A stretch of DNA of 64,000 bases from Bacillota bacterium (lineage in GTDB: Bacteria; Bacillota; Clostridia; Lachnospirales; Lachnospiraceae), in NCBI GenBank assembly GCA_023421505.1, contig JAEZTJ010000032.1, forward strand, positions 1 to 64,000. The letters are read 5' to 3'. Below, piece by piece: positions 26,485-36,660 of the stretch. Every line of letters begins with the position of its first letter. Position 1 is the first letter of the stretch. The notes beneath the pieces were generated by a model that made no database searches, was not told the DNA's origin, and saw only the letters and a list, made by a program, of their open reading frames with translations. The translations under genes were made by a program, and so were the position numbers.

Positions 26485-28602
26485 GAGCATAAGAAGGAAT
26501 ATTTATTAGATGGTCTGTGCTGTGCAAACTGTGCGGCAAAGATTGAAAGAGAAGTAAGTGATTTAACAGAGGTTAAGGAAGCTTCTATTAACCTTATGAA
26601 TGGTAAGCTTAGCATTACATTACATGATATAACAGCAGATTTAACTAATAAAATCAAGAAAATAGTAGCTTCACATGAGCCTTCTGTTAAAGTAAAAGAT
26701 TTATCAGAGGATAAAGAAGCAGATAGTAAGGAAGAGAAACACAGTATTGTCGATGCGGAGATAAAAATATATCTTTACCGTCTTCTCGGAGCTGTTCTTA
26801 TTACGACCGTCTTTGGTCTGGTGGAAGTTTTGGAGGTTGTTAAAGTGGCAGCCTTAATCATAGCGTACCTACTGGCAGGCTATGATATCTTGATAAATGC
26901 TTTTAAGAATATCCTTAAGGGAAAGCTTTTTGATGAAAATTTTCTTATGGGTATTGCATCCTTAGGAGCCTTTTTGATTGGAGAGCAAATTGAGGCCATT
27001 GCAGTTCTGGTATTTTACGGGATTGGCGAGATGCTGCAGGATATGGCGGTTAATCGTTCAAAGAAAAATATCGCGGGACTAATGGATATCCGTCCAGACT
27101 ATGCAAATAAAAAAGAGGGTGAGACCATAACAGTGGTTACACCGGAGCAGATCGAAGCAGGAGATGTTATACTGGTAAGACCGGGAGAAAAGATACCGCT
27201 AGATGGTATCGTTATTAAGGGCAGCAGCTATGTAGATACAAGAGCAATGACAGGAGAAAGTGTACCGAGAGAAGTAACGATCGGTGCTACAGTGCTATCC
27301 GGAACTATTAATACAAGTAGTGTATTGGAGATAGAAGTAACAAAACCCTTCGGGGAATCTACTGTCTCAAAAATTCTGGAGCTGGTACAGAATTCAGGCA
27401 GTAAAAAAGCCGAAAGTGAAAAGTTTATTACCAGATTTGCCCGGTATTATACGCCTATTGTGGTATTTTCAGCAGTTGCGGTTGCAATAATACCGCCGGT
27501 ACTAGGCTTTGGTTCCTTGATAGATTGGTTATACCGATCACTTAGCTTTTTAATTATTTCCTGTCCTTGTGCACTTGTTATATCAATACCGCTTAGCTTT
27601 TTTGGCGGCATCGGCGGGGGAGCAAAGCAGGGGATTTTAATCAAAGGCGGTAATTATCTGGATGCTTTAACAAAGGTAGATACCATTGTATTTGATAAGA
27701 CAGGAACCTTAACGAAGGGTGTATTTGAAGTGTCAAAGCTATATCCTGTTGATGGCTTTTCGACTGACGATTTAATCCGGTATGCAGCGATTGCAGAGAA
27801 GCATTCGACACATCCGATTGCAAAATCTATACTTTCTTATATTGATAGAAATAATATAATCGTTGAAGAACGTTCAGATCAAATTAGTGAAATTGCCGGT
27901 CGTGGAGTGATTGCAATATACAAAGAAGACACCATTTATGCAGGCAATGATAAATTAATGCAGGAATACGGCATTAAGACTGTTCAGACTGAGGTGGCGG
28001 GAAGTGTAATATATGTGGCTTTAAATCAGAAATACATAGGCTGCATATTAATTGCAGATCAACCAAAACCGGGCGTAGTCGAAGCGATGACGAAGCTGAA
28101 GCTCCTTGGCGTAAAGAAAACTGTTATGTTGACAGGGGATTATAAAAATGCGGCAAAAGAAATAGCAGATTATTGCAAGATTGATGAATTTAAGGCAGAG
28201 CTGTTACCGCAGGATAAGGTTAACTGGTTTGAAAGTCTGAAAAATAATACTGCTCGAAAAGGTAAAGTTATCTTTGTTGGGGATGGTATCAATGATGCGC
28301 CTGTACTTGCGGGAGCTGACATCGGAATAGCAATGGGAGGAATTGGTTCGGATGCCGCAATTGAAGCTGCAGATATTGTTATCATGAATGATGATATCGG
28401 TAAGCTTGTTACGGCAATAAAGATAGCCTTTAAGACTAAGCAGATTGTATTTCAAAATATCATATTTGCATTAGGAATTAAGCTTCTAATTATGATACTT
28501 GCCTTTTGGGGAATAACCTCCATCTGGTTTGCTATTTTTGCCGATGTCGGAGTAGCACTCTTAGCTTTGTTAAATGCGATGAGAGCCATGCGTATCAAAT
28601 AA
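26482..28602 (+). CDS. Heavy-metal translocating P1B-type ATPase (Zn/Cd/Pb exporter, CadA/ZntA-like)
   Basis: A 706-aa metal pump. The N-terminal heavy-metal-associated domain has GLCCANC (metal cysteines 14 and 17), then TGES in the actuator domain, the CPC membrane motif in SCPCALVISIPLSFF (the CPCALV-ISIP form of Zn/Cd pumps), the phosphorylation site DKTGTLT, the HP motif in KHSTHPIAKS, and the hinge GDGINDAPVLAGADIG. It exports divalent soft metals from the cytoplasm. The start at 26482 has GGAGG 6 nt upstream. It is partnered with the CadC-like repressor gene, from which it is separated by 218 nt of repeat elements rather than the usual short gap. Confidence 0.92.
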   Translation: MEHKKEYLLDGLCCANCAAKIEREVSDLTEVKEASINLMNGKLSITLHDITADLTNKIKKIVASHEPSVKVKDLSEDKEADSKEEKHSIVDAEIKIYLYRLLGAVLITTVFGLVEVLEVVKVAALIIAYLLAGYDILINAFKNILKGKLFDENFLMGIASLGAFLIGEQIEAIAVLVFYGIGEMLQDMAVNRSKKNIAGLMDIRPDYANKKEGETITVVTPEQIEAGDVILVRPGEKIPLDGIVIKGSSYVDTRAMTGESVPREVTIGATVLSGTINTSSVLEIEVTKPFGESTVSKILELVQNSGSKKAESEKFITRFARYYTPIVVFSAVAVAIIPPVLGFGSLIDWLYRSLSFLIISCPCALVISIPLSFFGGIGGGAKQGILIKGGNYLDALTKVDTIVFDKTGTLTKGVFEVSKLYPVDGFSTDDLIRYAAIAEKHSTHPIAKSILSYIDRNNIIVEERSDQISEIAGRGVIAIYKEDTIYAGNDKLMQEYGIKTVQTEVAGSVIYVALNQKYIGCILIADQPKPGVVEAMTKLKLLGVKKTVMLTGDYKNAAKEIADYCKIDEFKAELLPQDKVNWFESLKNNTARKGKVIFVGDGINDAPVLAGADIGIAMGGIGSDAAIEAADIVIMNDDIGKLVTAIKIAFKTKQIVFQNIIFALGIKLLIMILAFWGITSIWFAIFADVGVALLALLNAMRAMRIK

Positions 28603-28607
28603 AATTA

Positions 28608-28649
28608 GGGATTACTGTAGGAAATATTCATTACAGTAATCCTTTTTTA
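28608..28649 (+). terminator. Intrinsic terminator after the metal ATPase gene
   Basis: A perfect 11-bp stem (GGATTACTGTA 28609-28619 with TACAGTAATCC 28632-28642) is followed by six T. Confidence 0.88.
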
Positions 28650-28767
28650 GTCTTTAAATTGACACATAAGTGCCAAATATTACACATACAATTAATTTGG
28701 AATTACTAAAATATTTCATTTATTTGCCGATATATTCTTTATGATAGCATTTTGGGAGGTTATGCAG

Positions 28768-31700
28768 ATGACTAAATCAAAAAAAATAATTTATACATTT
28801 CTTCTTAGCATTCTCTTTATCATTATTATTTTGGGAACTTCTAAAGAAAGGGCGAAAGCTTCCAATGTGTCCTTTCCGAATTATACCTTTAGAATAAATG
28901 CGCAGAAAATAGTAGACGGAGCGGAATATGAATTAAAATCTCCCGCCACTAATTTAAGTGTTATCGCGGATGGATGGGCAGCACCGACTACGGTTGAGTG
29001 GTCATCCTCAGAGCAAGGGGTAGTGAAGCTTGAGACTACGCCGAATGCCAATACGGTTAATATGGTAAGAAAAGGACCGGGTTATTCGACGATAATGGCT
29101 ACAATCACACAGGGTGGATTTTCTTATACCATCAGTTTTCTGGTAAAGGTAGGACTTGCTATTGACTATCAGAAGACCGGTACGAAAGAAGCTACCACGA
29201 ATCAGGATCAGATTTTAGTGTTTCATACCTTGGAGCAGACCAAACCAATTTATTTAAAATATGTTGATTTAGGATCTGTCTCCGGAGGAGCGATTTCTAA
29301 TACAGCAGTATCCTTTAAGAGTAGTAATATCGGCGTTGCTACGGTAGATGAAAACGGCATAGTTACCGCTAAGGGTGCTGGTAGTGCCGTAATAACGATA
29401 ACAAGTGCAACAATGTCTTCCAAGGATACACCGATGGAAGCTGAACTTACGGTTGTTGTAAAGCCAACCTTCGAATTTACTTATAAAGATAGTACGGGAG
29501 CAGATCAAATATGCCGTTCCTCAGATAGCAATACTGATACAGGAGCAATCTATAGCGGAGTCCCCTCCAGTTTTATTTTAGATTCAAATGCCGTTTCGGG
29601 CAAAAACATAACCTGGGTAGTATATAATATTGTAGGCGGAAAAAGAATTACGGTTCCTGCAGGGATATCTTCTAAAATGACCTATGCGGTCAATGATGAT
29701 GGTACGGTTTCCTTCAGTAAGATTAAATCAGGCTCTTATGAAATCTATGCCTTTGCTAATAAAAGCTACGATGAAAAAACAAGTGCTCCGTATGCTTATA
29801 TGAAAATATATGTTCCTATTAATATAGTAGATACCAATATCGTCATGAACGTCGGAGATACCTATAACATTCTGGAAAATTCTAATATTCCGGATAAGAA
29901 TATTTTTGTAGCCCCTTCCGGCTATGATATTAATATTGCTAAACTGGATACATCAAATTATGTGATTACAGCAAAAAGGCAGGGTAAGGTTACCATTAAC
30001 CTGGTTTATGATACGGGACAGAAGCTTTTTGAAGGTATTATCATACCGGATATGCAGATTACTGTAACTGTAATAGACGGGATATCTCTTACTACTACCA
30101 AGGCTACTTTGTATACAAAGGGAACCCTGCAGTTAGCGGCTCTTGTCACGGATAATACCGCGCCAATCGTATGGAGCTCCAGTAATGCAAGTATAGCATC
30201 CGTTACGGAGGGCCTCGTTACAGCAGGCAGCAAGGCAGGTACTGCTATCATAACTGCAACACAGACCGTGAATGGTGTTATCAAAAAAGCATCCTGTGAA
30301 ATAACCGTACAGCAATCTGTTTCAACGATAACCGTTGACCCCAATTCACTGACCTTAGCGCTGAATGCTTATAAGACCTTACATGCAACCGTCGCACCGA
30401 ATAATTTAAGCGGAGTGAGTCTTAAGTGGAAATCCTCTGATGAAAGTATTGTTAAAATCGTTGAAAGCAGTGATCTGACAGTAACCATACAGGGTATAGC
30501 CGGTGGACATGCGGTCATATCGGCAATTAATCAGGATAATGTCGTGGTAGGCTATTGTCATATTACAGTGCAGCAGCCCGTAACGGGAATTGTTTTGTCG
30601 GAGTCAGCAGCAACACTGGACTTATCTGTTAAGTATTTGCAGTTGCGGGCTACGGTTAATCCTGACAATGCAGTGAATAAAGAACTGGTCTGGAGTACTA
30701 CAGATAGCTCAAAAGCAAGCGTAGATCAAAATGGATTGGTAACCTTACTTAAACCGGGCACGGTTACCATTATAGCTACCTCTAAGGATAATCCGGCAGC
30801 CGTTGCATATTGTAATTTAAATATCCAAATTCCTGTTGTCTCTGTTACGCTTGATGAAACCAGCAAGACAATGTATGCCGGACAATCTGCTAGACTTTCC
30901 TATCTTGTTCTTCCAGCTAATGCAGATAATAATGCTGTTACCTGGACTTCAACGAATTCTTCTGTTGTTGCGGTTGATGCCTCCGGTAAGGTCACAGCCA
31001 AATCGGTTGGTACCGCAGTAATTATATTAAAGACCGTAAATGGCGGATATTCTGTTTATTGTACAATAACAGTAAAGCAGGTTGCTACAGGTATTAAGTT
31101 TGATGTTAATCAGCTAAATATGAAAACAGGAGAAACCTATAATTTAAAAATTACATTAACTCCAAAAGATAGTACGGATACCGGACTGGTTTGGGAAACC
31201 AGTGACTCAAAAGTTGCTACTGTTGACGTGAATGGAAAAATAACTGCAAAAAGCAGCGGAACCTGCATTATTATGGCAAGGACTGATGCAGGGGGCGTTG
31301 CCTACTGTAAAGTAACCGTTACGCAGGCGGTAAAGGGCTTAATTCTTAATTTCACCGATAAGACAATTTATAAGGGAGAAAAATTTGAATTAGAAGTATC
31401 CATTAATCCCAGCACAGCTTCTAAGTTAGATGTAACCTGGAAAAGCTCCAATACAAAGATTGCAACGGTTACTGATAAAGGAGAAGTGAAAGGATTAGTA
31501 GGCGGAGTAGCAATTATTACCTGTACCACTGCAGATGGCGGATTTAGCGCAACCTGTGTTGTTACAGTTAAGGAGACGGTTACCTCTGTAAAGCTTAACT
31601 ATGATACCTATAATATTGGTATTGATAAAACAGTGGTATTAACAGCTACGGTTACAACAGAAACGGCTACCAATCAGAAGGTAACCTGGAAATCCAGCAA

Positions 31701-32556
31701 TCCTAAGGTGGCAACCGTTAGTCAGAAGGGTAAGGTTACAGGTATTAAGGCTGGTTATGCTACCATTACTGCAATCGCACAGGATGGCAGTGATGCGGAA
31801 GCCAGTTGCGAAATCCGAGTAGTTACGCCGGTCACTAGTATTACGTTAAACAGATCTACAATGTCTTTGTTTGTAGGAGATTCTAAATCCTTAAAGGCTA
31901 CAGTAAAACCTAGCAATTCTACCTATAAAAAGACTAAGTGGGTTTCCAGTGATGATAAAGTCGCAATTGTTGATGAAGATGGAACAGTAATTGCAATAAA
32001 GGCTGGAACAGCGATGATTAGTTCAGAAGCCCTTGATAATAGTGGGAAAAAAGCAATCTGCTATGTAACAGTGCATGATCGCGTGTCCTCCACAGGTGTG
32101 ACCTTACAGGATAAAAAGGTTACAATGATAGCGGGTGAGACTAAGATTGTACAGCTGGTACTCATTCCGGCGGCTTCGACGGATACTGTAACCTGGAGTA
32201 CAGATAATGTCGCGGTGGCAAGTGTTGATAAGAAGACTGGAAAGATTACAGCAAAATCAACAGGTACAGCCTATGTATCTGTTATGACTGAATCAGGTAA
32301 AACAGCCACTGTTGAAATAACTGTAATTGGATTAAATGCTACTAAAATAGTTACTGAGGAATATACTACATACAATCAGGCCATATCGGTAGAAGGGTAT
32401 TCGGGCACGGTTACCTGGCGAATTGATAATCCGTTAATCGCAGTTGTTTACAGTGATGGTACCATTAGCACCAGAGCAGTTGGCACAGCTACGATAACTG
32501 CAACAGTGAATGGACGAAAGCTTAACTGTAAGCTGATCGTTAATAAAATGTCATAA
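28768..32556 (+). CDS. Secreted multi-domain bacterial Ig-like (Big_2) repeat protein
   Basis: A protein of about 1262 aa with a signal peptide (about 1-32, hydrophobic FLLSILFIIIILG). It then holds about ten clear Big_2 domains of 75-85 residues from roughly residue 440 to the end, plus two or three divergent ones before them. The repeated signature is VTWKSSN-KVATV-GKVTA-GTAIIT. Such domains form stiff surface stalks or adhesins. No LPxTG, SLH or choline-binding anchor is visible at the C-terminus (ends LNCKLIVNKMS), so it may be released or held non-covalently. The start at 28768 gives GGGAGG at 9 nt; in-frame ATGs at 28741 and 28762 are less well placed. Monocistronic. Confidence 0.85.
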   Translation: MTKSKKIIYTFLLSILFIIIILGTSKERAKASNVSFPNYTFRINAQKIVDGAEYELKSPATNLSVIADGWAAPTTVEWSSSEQGVVKLETTPNANTVNMVRKGPGYSTIMATITQGGFSYTISFLVKVGLAIDYQKTGTKEATTNQDQILVFHTLEQTKPIYLKYVDLGSVSGGAISNTAVSFKSSNIGVATVDENGIVTAKGAGSAVITITSATMSSKDTPMEAELTVVVKPTFEFTYKDSTGADQICRSSDSNTDTGAIYSGVPSSFILDSNAVSGKNITWVVYNIVGGKRITVPAGISSKMTYAVNDDGTVSFSKIKSGSYEIYAFANKSYDEKTSAPYAYMKIYVPINIVDTNIVMNVGDTYNILENSNIPDKNIFVAPSGYDINIAKLDTSNYVITAKRQGKVTINLVYDTGQKLFEGIIIPDMQITVTVIDGISLTTTKATLYTKGTLQLAALVTDNTAPIVWSSSNASIASVTEGLVTAGSKAGTAIITATQTVNGVIKKASCEITVQQSVSTITVDPNSLTLALNAYKTLHATVAPNNLSGVSLKWKSSDESIVKIVESSDLTVTIQGIAGGHAVISAINQDNVVVGYCHITVQQPVTGIVLSESAATLDLSVKYLQLRATVNPDNAVNKELVWSTTDSSKASVDQNGLVTLLKPGTVTIIATSKDNPAAVAYCNLNIQIPVVSVTLDETSKTMYAGQSARLSYLVLPANADNNAVTWTSTNSSVVAVDASGKVTAKSVGTAVIILKTVNGGYSVYCTITVKQVATGIKFDVNQLNMKTGETYNLKITLTPKDSTDTGLVWETSDSKVATVDVNGKITAKSSGTCIIMARTDAGGVAYCKVTVTQAVKGLILNFTDKTIYKGEKFELEVSINPSTASKLDVTWKSSNTKIATVTDKGEVKGLVGGVAIITCTTADGGFSATCVVTVKETVTSVKLNYDTYNIGIDKTVVLTATVTTETATNQKVTWKSSNPKVATVSQKGKVTGIKAGYATITAIAQDGSDAEASCEIRVVTPVTSITLNRSTMSLFVGDSKSLKATVKPSNSTYKKTKWVSSDDKVAIVDEDGTVIAIKAGTAMISSEALDNSGKKAICYVTVHDRVSSTGVTLQDKKVTMIAGETKIVQLVLIPAASTDTVTWSTDNVAVASVDKKTGKITAKSTGTAYVSVMTESGKTATVEITVIGLNATKIVTEEYTTYNQAISVEGYSGTVTWRIDNPLIAVVYSDGTISTRAVGTATITATVNGRKLNCKLIVNKMS

Positions 32557-32566
32557 AGAATAAAAA

Positions 32567-32686
32567 CTGCCAGTTAGAACAAATAGCATGTGATGATTTT
32601 AATTAAATGCAGAAAGTACTATTTGATAATTCTGTGAAGATTAAAGGATTCTATGTTATGAATAATTGTTCGGACTGGCAGCTTTT
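32567..32686 (+). other. Paired-end structured 3' region after the Big_2 gene
   Basis: CTGCCAGT (32567-32574) pairs with ACTGGCAG (32674-32681), and GAAC (32577-32580) with GTTC (32668-32671), across a 2x2 loop. About 87 nt lie between and TTTT follows. It begins 10 nt after the stop codon, so it may be an elaborate terminator. A separate small hairpin TTTATTCC/GGAATAAA lies at about 32718-32739. Confidence 0.45.
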
Positions 32687-32969
32687 GGCTATATTGATGT
32701 AGGTTTATTCTTTTATTTGTTTATTCCTACAAGGAATAAATTATTGATTGATAATGCTTTTTTGTTATGCTACAATAAACTCAGAACGTATGTTTTGCAT
32801 TAATCAATAAACCTTTATCGGATATAATAGAGAAAGCAATTTAGTTTTTAGGATAACTTTCAGAAGAATTCAATATTTCCGATTTGTGATATAATAATCC
32901 ACATAAGTTGAGAAGCTATCTATTTTATGGTTAATCTTTTATTACTTATTACAGAAGAGAGGGATGTGT

Positions 32970-34655
32970 TTGTTAGTCAGCTTGCATGTAAAAAATTTTG
33001 CAATTATTAATGAAGTGGAAGTCTATTTTAAGGATCATCTTAATATAATGACAGGTGAGACCGGAGCGGGTAAATCTATCATCATTGGTTCGGTAAATGC
33101 TGCACTTGGTGCTAAGATGAACAAGGATATAGTCAGAAACGGCGCTGAATATGCTTTAGCAGAATTGGTATTTGAGTCCAAAAATATGTCAGTATTTGAT
33201 TTGATGAGAAAATTCGATCTTCCGGTTGAGGGTGATCAGATCATTATATCCAGAAAAATCATGAATGGACGAAGCATATGTAAAATTAATGGTGAGAATG
33301 TCACAGCTTCTGCACTTTCTGCAATTGCCGGCTTATTAATCGATATTCACGGACAGCATGAGCACCAGTCTCTTTTGCAAAAACATAAACATATGGAAAT
33401 AGTGGATCGTTTTGCTAGGGATGAGATAGGAACACTAAAGCAGGAGTTGGAAGGCTGCTATAAAAATTATATTAGAATAAAACATGAGTTTGAGCAGTCA
33501 GCTATTGATGAAGAAAAAAGGCTGAGAGAAGTATCCTTTTTGGAATATGAAGTCAACGAGATAAAGAATGCTGCGTTAGTATCAGGCGAGGATGAAGAGC
33601 TTGCAAGCAGATATAAAAAGTTAGCAAACGCGAATACTATATCAGAAGGCTTACAAAATGTTTATCGTTTTACAGGCTATGAGGCTTCAGCAGCTGGTGA
33701 TTTTGTTGGGCGGGCATTAAGACAACTTCTTAAAATAGCTGAATTTGATGAAACAATCAATGGTTTTCTTGGTCAGGTATCGGATATAGATGGTTTGCTA
33801 AATGATTTAAACAGAGATCTAGCCCAATATCTATCAGATATGGATAATCCAGAGGAAGAGCTTATGGAGGTTACGAAACGTCTGGATCAGATCAATCATT
33901 TGAAATCCAAATATGGAAATAGTATAGAACAGATTAAGAATTATTGTAAAGAATGTGAAGAAAAATTATCAAAATACCGTGATTATGATGCATATAAGTC
34001 TGAACTGAATAAGGCTCTTTATGAGGCTGAAGAAAGCCTGCGTGCCTTTTCTGTGAAGCTATCTGAGATAAGAAAGAAAAAAGCGAAGGAGCTGACGCAT
34101 AAAATCACAGAAGCACTTGTAGCATTGAATTTTCTTGATGTTAAATTTGATATGAATATTGTTCAGACAGAGAATTTCTCTGCGAATGGATTTGATGACG
34201 GGGAATTTCTTATCTCCACTAATCCAGGCGAGAAGCTAAAGCCCTTGGTTGGAATAGCCTCCGGCGGCGAGCTTTCAAGAATTATGCTTGGAATAAAATC
34301 GGTTTTAGCTGACAAAGACGAGATAGAAACCTTGATATTTGATGAAATTGATGTGGGTATAAGTGGAAGAACTGCACAAAAGGTTTCTGAGCAGCTATCA
34401 AGTATTGCGAAGCATCATCAGATTATATGCATTACGCATCTGGCACAAATTGCAGCTATGGCTGATTCTCATTATATTATAGAAAAGAAGACAGATGGTT
34501 TATCTACGCAGACTACAATCAGAGGATTGTCACAGGAGGATTCAATTGAGGAGTTATCAAGAATACTTGGCGGTGCAGAGATAACGGAGCGTGTTAAGGA
34601 AAATGCAAAAGAGATGAAAGAATTGGCATTGGCTACTAAAAAATACAAGTTGTAA
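32970..34655 (+). CDS. recN: DNA repair ATPase RecN
   Basis: A 561-aa SMC-like repair protein that tethers broken DNA ends. N-terminal Walker A is GETGAGKS (about 30-37). A long coiled-coil middle (about 150-360) follows, then the C-terminal ATPase lobe with the signature ASGGELSRIMLGIKS and Walker B TLIFDEIDVGISG, and ITHLAQIA. The start is chosen at TTG 32970 (MLVSLHVKNFAII), which matches the family's usual N-terminus and places GAGAGGG 6 nt upstream; an ATG two codons earlier would have no spacing. As in many clostridia it precedes spoIVB and spo0A. Confidence 0.93.
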   Translation: MLVSLHVKNFAIINEVEVYFKDHLNIMTGETGAGKSIIIGSVNAALGAKMNKDIVRNGAEYALAELVFESKNMSVFDLMRKFDLPVEGDQIIISRKIMNGRSICKINGENVTASALSAIAGLLIDIHGQHEHQSLLQKHKHMEIVDRFARDEIGTLKQELEGCYKNYIRIKHEFEQSAIDEEKRLREVSFLEYEVNEIKNAALVSGEDEELASRYKKLANANTISEGLQNVYRFTGYEASAAGDFVGRALRQLLKIAEFDETINGFLGQVSDIDGLLNDLNRDLAQYLSDMDNPEEELMEVTKRLDQINHLKSKYGNSIEQIKNYCKECEEKLSKYRDYDAYKSELNKALYEAEESLRAFSVKLSEIRKKKAKELTHKITEALVALNFLDVKFDMNIVQTENFSANGFDDGEFLISTNPGEKLKPLVGIASGGELSRIMLGIKSVLADKDEIETLIFDEIDVGISGRTAQKVSEQLSSIAKHHQIICITHLAQIAAMADSHYIIEKKTDGLSTQTTIRGLSQEDSIEELSRILGGAEITERVKENAKEMKELALATKKYKL

Positions 34656-34824
34656 AAACAAAAATAAACGTATACTAAAATTAAGGATATACAATACTAT
34701 GTATATCCTTTTTGATTCATGTCAATTGAAATGATTTATATTGAACAGTTGCATGCGCGAATGTATGGGAAAATTTCGTGTAACTATCAGGGAGATACGC
34801 ATAGTAAAGGTACGAGGTGAAAGG

Positions 34825-36108
34825 ATGAGGAGCAAGAGAATATACAGAAGGGTATTAATTTGCCTTTTTATTACCAACATATTTTTTCTGGGCTTTTATT
34901 TTTACGATTATCTGGAGAAGCATATTCCTGATGAGATAAAAATGCTGGTAGGAAAGCAAGAAAGCTTTAATTTTAATATGCCACTTGAAGCGAACATTAA
35001 CACAAAGGATATCGGCGTTATTAGTGTAAATGATTTGAGTGTTCCGTCTAGCCAGATTAATATTGACATGAAGGAACCCTTTACATTAAAATCCTCACAG
35101 ACCGGAGAGTATAATATTAGTTTAAAGCTTTTTGGTATTTTTAAATTTAAAAATATATCTTTGGATGTTATTGAAACCACCAAATTAATTCCTTGCGGTA
35201 ATCCGATCGGAATATATGTGGAGACAGACGGTATTTTGGTTCTTGGCAGCGGTAAGATTACAGGTGAGGATGGACTGAATTATGAACCAATCAGTAATAA
35301 GTTAAAGTCGGGTGATTATATACTGAAGATAAATGGTATAGAGCTGACAAAGAAGAAGGATTTAATTAGTGAAATTCAAAAGTGTAATGGAAAGGATGTC
35401 ACTTTATTAGTTAGAAGAAACGGAGAAGATATAACAGTACGAATTACTCCGGTGAAGTCTGCTAGTGGCAGCTATAAAATCGGTGCCTGGATCAGAGATA
35501 ATACACAAGGTATTGGTACCTTGACATTTGTTTCTGTTGACGGCCAGTTTGGTGCATTAGGACATGGCATAACGGATATTGATACCGGCCTTTTAATGGA
35601 TGTTAAGAAAGGATCCATATACAAAGCAGAGATAATGTCTATTGTCAAAGGAAAGGAAGGAGAACCTGGAGAGCTAATCGGTATGATTAGACAGAGCAAT
35701 AAATATAAAATCGGTACCGTTACGGAGAACACTTATCAGGGTATCTTTGGTGAGGTTGGAAAGGATAATTCTAATGAATTTAATTCAGCGCCATTAGAAA
35801 TAGGCTTAAAACAGGAGATAAAAAAAGGAAATGCAACCATACGATGTACAGTTGAGAATAAGATTGAAGACTTCAGTATAGAAATACTAAGTTTTGATAT
35901 CAGTAACAGTAATCATAGTAAGGGGATTGTAATCCGAATTACTGACCCAAGGTTACTGAATATGACAGGTGGTATTGTTCAAGGCATGAGTGGTAGCCCG
36001 ATTATACAAAATAATAAGATAATCGGAGCGGTTACACATGTATTTATACAGGATTCAACGAAAGGTTACGGTACTTTCATAGAAAACATGGTAAATAATT
36101 TAGAATAA
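34825..36108 (+). CDS. spoIVB: SpoIVB sporulation serine peptidase
   Basis: A 427-aa signalling protease of the forespore. It has an N-terminal membrane anchor (about 8-27), a PDZ domain near residues 125-215 (GIYVETDGILVLG, LKSGDYILKINGIEL), and a SpoIVB/S55 peptidase domain with His247 in ALGHGITD and Ser391 in GMSGSPIIQ. In Bacillus it crosses the intermembrane space and activates SpoIVFB to release sigma-K. The start at 34825 has GAGGTG 4 nt upstream; the longer frame to 34741 reads through ribosome-site-less sequence. Its position next to spo0A is conserved in spore formers. Confidence 0.93.
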   Translation: MRSKRIYRRVLICLFITNIFFLGFYFYDYLEKHIPDEIKMLVGKQESFNFNMPLEANINTKDIGVISVNDLSVPSSQINIDMKEPFTLKSSQTGEYNISLKLFGIFKFKNISLDVIETTKLIPCGNPIGIYVETDGILVLGSGKITGEDGLNYEPISNKLKSGDYILKINGIELTKKKDLISEIQKCNGKDVTLLVRRNGEDITVRITPVKSASGSYKIGAWIRDNTQGIGTLTFVSVDGQFGALGHGITDIDTGLLMDVKKGSIYKAEIMSIVKGKEGEPGELIGMIRQSNKYKIGTVTENTYQGIFGEVGKDNSNEFNSAPLEIGLKQEIKKGNATIRCTVENKIEDFSIEILSFDISNSNHSKGIVIRITDPRLLNMTGGIVQGMSGSPIIQNNKIIGAVTHVFIQDSTKGYGTFIENMVNNLE

Positions 36109-36259
36109 GCAAAACTTTTGTTGCAATAAATAATCGACGAAATATCTTATAAATACATTTAAAAGTTTTTGATGTAACAGCATATAAATTGTTTATATTT
36201 TCCAATTATACAAAATGTTGTGGTTACAGATTTTTCAACTAAAATTCTCCTATTTTAAC

Positions 36260-36266
36260 TGTCGAA
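36260..36266 (+). promoter_or_regulatory. Candidate Spo0A box (0A box)
   Basis: TGTCGAA, a perfect match to the TGNCGAA Spo0A-binding consensus, lies 395 nt upstream of spo0A in a 552-nt non-coding gap (36109-36660). A 7-mer can arise by chance; the position supports autoregulation but does not prove it. Confidence 0.45.
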
Positions 36267-36466
36267 TGGTGCGGCAAGAAACATTTGATACTTTGAAGAG
36301 TTACAGATATAATTCATATATGGCAAATATTTACAGGCGCATTAAGGTACTAATGATATAAGTATTTGGGGTTTAGTGTTGTTTCTTGGCTGTTTATGTA
36401 AATAATTAATAATAGAAGTCATATTATGTTTTGGTTATTTTGTGTAATATGCTAAATTGATAATTA

Positions 36467-36495
36467 TTGACGCACAATTATAGCAGATGTATAAT
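36467..36495 (+). promoter_or_regulatory. Sigma-A promoter for spo0A
   Basis: TTGACG (36467-36472), a 17-bp spacer and TATAAT (36490-36495), 166 nt upstream of the spo0A start. Nothing else coding is seen in 36109-36660. Confidence 0.7.
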
Positions 36496-36660
36496 ATATA
36501 TAATAAAACAACATGAAACCAAAAGAAATACGTTAAAATACACAAAAAGAGAAATGCAAGTTCAGACAACCTAAAAAATGCGTCAAAGTTTACAAAAGGA
36601 TGATAAACGAAGATGAAAACGGGGAAGAAATAAAAATTTGTAATGGAGGTTGGAAATTAG

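Noticed and set aside
36592..36640. Possible sigma-H promoter (AGGATGA, then GATGAAAA) close to spo0A
   Set aside because: The -10 part does not match GAAT and the spacing is loose; the sigma-A promoter upstream is far better.
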